64,000 nucleotides of DNA from Nodosilinea sp. E11. GTDB lineage: Bacteria > Cyanobacteriota > Cyanobacteriia > Phormidesmidales > Phormidesmidaceae. Made by a program: the position numbers and the translations under genes. This document shows, one piece after another, positions 62,384 through 64,000 of the stretch. The stretch lies in assembly GCF_032813545.1 (NCBI RefSeq), contig NZ_CP136520.1, positions 62,001 to 126,000 on the forward strand. The letters are read 5' to 3'. The notes beneath the pieces were generated by a model. It had not been told where the DNA came from and searched no databases. It saw only the letters and a program-made list of their open reading frames with translations. The first letter of the stretch is position 1. Each line of letters opens with the position of its first letter.

Positions 62384-63256
62384 CTACTTCACCGTGTGGC
62401 GCTGGGCATAGAGGTGTTCTAACACCTGCTTGATCACCAGGGTTAACGCCGCCATACCCGCTAGCACCACCGCCGTAGCAAAGGCCCCCTGGGAGTCGTA
62501 GTTGCGGTAAGCGCTATCGACAAACAGGGTGAGGGTCTGGGTGCGGCCAATCAGGTTGCTGGAGACAATGGCGATCGAGCCAAACTCACCCATGGCCCGG
62601 GCGGTGGTGAGAATGATGCCATAGACCAGCGCCCAGCGAATGGAGGGCAGGGTGACGCGCCAAAAGGTTTGCCAGCCGCTGGCCCCCAGGGTTTTGGCGG
62701 CTTCTTCTTCTTCACTACCAATTTCTTCAAGCACCGGAATCACCTCGCGGGCGACAAAGGGCATGCCGCCCAAAATTGTGGCCAGGGCAATGCCGGGAAA
62801 CGAAAAAATGATCTTCAGATCAATGGCCTGCAACACCGGGTTGAGCAACCCCTGGCGACCGTAAAGCGACACCAACATTAGACCGGCAACCACCGGCGAG
62901 ATCGAGAAGGGCAAGTCGATGACGCTGAGCAAAAAGGTGCGGCCCCGAAAACTTTTGCGGGCGATCACCAGAGCAGCGCAAAGGCCAAAAATTACGTTTA
63001 AGGGCACCGCCACCGCCACCGCCATCAGCGTCAGCCTGAGCGCGTTGAGAAATTCGCGGCTGGACAGCGTGCCTAAAAAGCCCGTTAACCCGTTTTTGAA
63101 TGCGCCCACAAACACATAGATGACCGGCACAATCAAAATTACGGTAAAGAACGCAAAGACCAGCAAAATCAGGCCAATTTTGGCCCACTCGCGCTGGGCT
63201 TTTGGCTGCACCGTAGTCTCCCCCATGGGGACTTGAGCATCTAAGTTAAGCGTCAT
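62384..63256 (-). CDS. cysW: Sulfate ABC transporter permease CysW
   Basis: This 290-residue inner-membrane permease has six hydrophobic helices. The EAA loop is EEEAAKTLGASGWQTFWRVTLP, and the family blocks VIDLPFSISPVVAGLML and ARAMGEFGSIAIVSSN are present. It pairs with CysT to form the channel for sulfate/thiosulfate import, powered by CysA. The start overlaps the end of cysT by 11 nt, so translation is coupled. Confidence 0.93.
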   Translation of the reverse strand: MTLNLDAQVPMGETTVQPKAQREWAKIGLILLVFAFFTVILIVPVIYVFVGAFKNGLTGFLGTLSSREFLNALRLTLMAVAVAVPLNVIFGLCAALVIARKSFRGRTFLLSVIDLPFSISPVVAGLMLVSLYGRQGLLNPVLQAIDLKIIFSFPGIALATILGGMPFVAREVIPVLEEIGSEEEEAAKTLGASGWQTFWRVTLPSIRWALVYGIILTTARAMGEFGSIAIVSSNLIGRTQTLTLFVDSAYRNYDSQGAFATAVVLAGMAALTLVIKQVLEHLYAQRHTVK

Positions 63257-64000
63257 AACGGCGACCCCAGGCTTGCAACAGGTTAATAATCAACAGCAAA
63301 ATCAGCGAAAGCAGCAGCAGCACCAGCCCGATCACCGTAGCGCCCGGAATATCTGCCCCTTCTATCCGCTGAAACACCAGCACCGGCGCGATCAAATCTT
63401 GAAAGGGAATGTTGGCGGCAATCAGTACCACGGAGCCAAACTCGCCCACAGCGCGGGCAAAGGCCTGGGCCGTGCCAGTCAAAATAGCCGGAATGATTGG
63501 TGGCAGAATCACCTTCCAAAAGGTGTCAAATTGCGATGCCCCCAGAGACCAAGCCGCTTCTTCGATGGTGGGTTCGACCTCTTGCAGCACTGGCTGCACC
63601 GTGCGCACTACAAAGGGCAGCGAGACAAAGATCATGGCGATCGCCACACCCACCCGGCTAAAGGCAATCTGAATGCCGAAGGGAGCAAAAAACTGGCCCA
63701 GCCAGCCGCTCTGGTTGTAAACCGTGGCCAATGTCACCCCCGCCACCGCCGTGGGCAGGGCAAAGGGCAAGTCAACGATGCCGTCTAAAAATCGCTTGCC
63801 TGGAAACTCGTAGCGCACCAGCACCCAGGCCGTCAGCGTGCCCATCAACATATTCACGATCGCCGCCACAGTGGCCGTGCCAAAGGTGATGTTGTAGGTG
63901 GACAGGGCCACGGGGGTAGTGGCCAGCGCCCAAAACTGCGCCGGGTTGAGCACCAGCGCCCGCAGCAGCAGCGCCACCAGCGGCAGCAGCAGAATCACAG
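63246..64000 (-). CDS. cysT: Sulfate ABC transporter permease CysT, 5' end outside window
   Basis: At least 250 residues of CysT are present: GIVDLPFALPTAVAGVTLAT, the EAA loop IEEAAWSLGASQFDTFWKVI, and ARAVGEFGSVVLIAANIPFQ. The protein enters from the right edge, so roughly the first 30 residues and the promoter are missing. It is the first visible gene of the sulfate operon; a binding protein (sbpA) or cysA may lie beyond the edge. Confidence 0.92.
   Translation of the reverse strand, partial: VILLLPLVALLLRALVLNPAQFWALATTPVALSTYNITFGTATVAAIVNMLMGTLTAWVLVRYEFPGKRFLDGIVDLPFALPTAVAGVTLATVYNQSGWLGQFFAPFGIQIAFSRVGVAIAMIFVSLPFVVRTVQPVLQEVEPTIEEAAWSLGASQFDTFWKVILPPIIPAILTGTAQAFARAVGEFGSVVLIAANIPFQDLIAPVLVFQRIEGADIPGATVIGLVLLLLSLILLLIINLLQAWGRRYDA

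Overview
The window comes from a cyanobacterium, probably a filamentous Leptolyngbya/Nodosilinea-like strain. The evidence is the very frequent HIP1 octamer GCGATCGC, the typical cyanobacterial interspersed palindromes, and families largely found in cyanobacteria (DUF1822, DUF928, CHAT-CHASE2 fusions, a NIL-domain protein beside cysW, a CysR-like regulator). I saw no rRNA, tRNA or CRISPR array. The region is accessory-rich, with at least five insertion-sequence traces and many gene remnants.

Layout. 0-8 kb: an SDR oxidoreductase, a small acidic lipoprotein, a cytochrome b561-like protein, an IS remnant, a chrB-chrA chromate resistance pair, a truncated response regulator and a CHASE4-GGDEF diguanylate cyclase. 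8-38 kb: a dense island of caspase-like and trypsin-like proteins. It holds a Tat-exported orthocaspase, three full TPR-CHAT proteins, a stand-alone CHAT protein that has lost its catalytic His, a CHAT-CHASE2 membrane protein, two CHAT pseudogenes, two exported serine proteases, two small PPC-type exported proteins, DUF928, DUF1822 and a sigma-70-like protein. A BLUF-EAL/EAL light and c-di-GMP pair sits between the two halves of a broken CHAT gene. 38.7-43 kb: a 1429-residue multi-PAS hybrid histidine kinase. 43.9-52.4 kb: a cytochrome b561, then a small biosynthetic locus (GT2, an A-T-TE NRPS-like enzyme, 4-hydroxyphenylpyruvate dioxygenase, TyrA). 52-60.7 kb: small accessory genes (GNAT, DUF1579, two VOC proteins, an MFS transporter, a tandem-Arr rifamycin ADP-ribosyltransferase, a DUF4440 protein) and an epimerase gene split by a complete IS. 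60.8-64 kb: the sulfate uptake operon cysT-cysW-NIL-cysR, running off the right edge.

Main discovery. Seven intergenic sites in the protease island share TGAATAAGT, then exactly 10 variable bases, then CAG; six of the seven also have TA exactly three bases after CAG. Every copy points toward a gene and ends 41-83 nt before its likely start codon. The downstream genes are a trypsin-like protease, both PPC proteins, the orthocaspase, the sigma-like gene itself, and two TPR-CHAT proteins. The simplest reading is a promoter class or operator that unites the island into one regulon. The sigma-like protein at 21.6 kb, which carries the motif upstream of its own gene, is the obvious candidate to recognise it. 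Most products carry export signals, so this looks like a co-regulated, envelope-located caspase/protease network. Its function (programmed death, defence or envelope stress) is not shown by the sequence.

Second locus of interest. The A-T-TE enzyme at 45.6-49.1 kb lacks the Asp that binds the substrate amino group. It lies beside tyrA and hppD, so it may activate 4-hydroxyphenylpyruvate or a related aryl acid rather than an amino acid.
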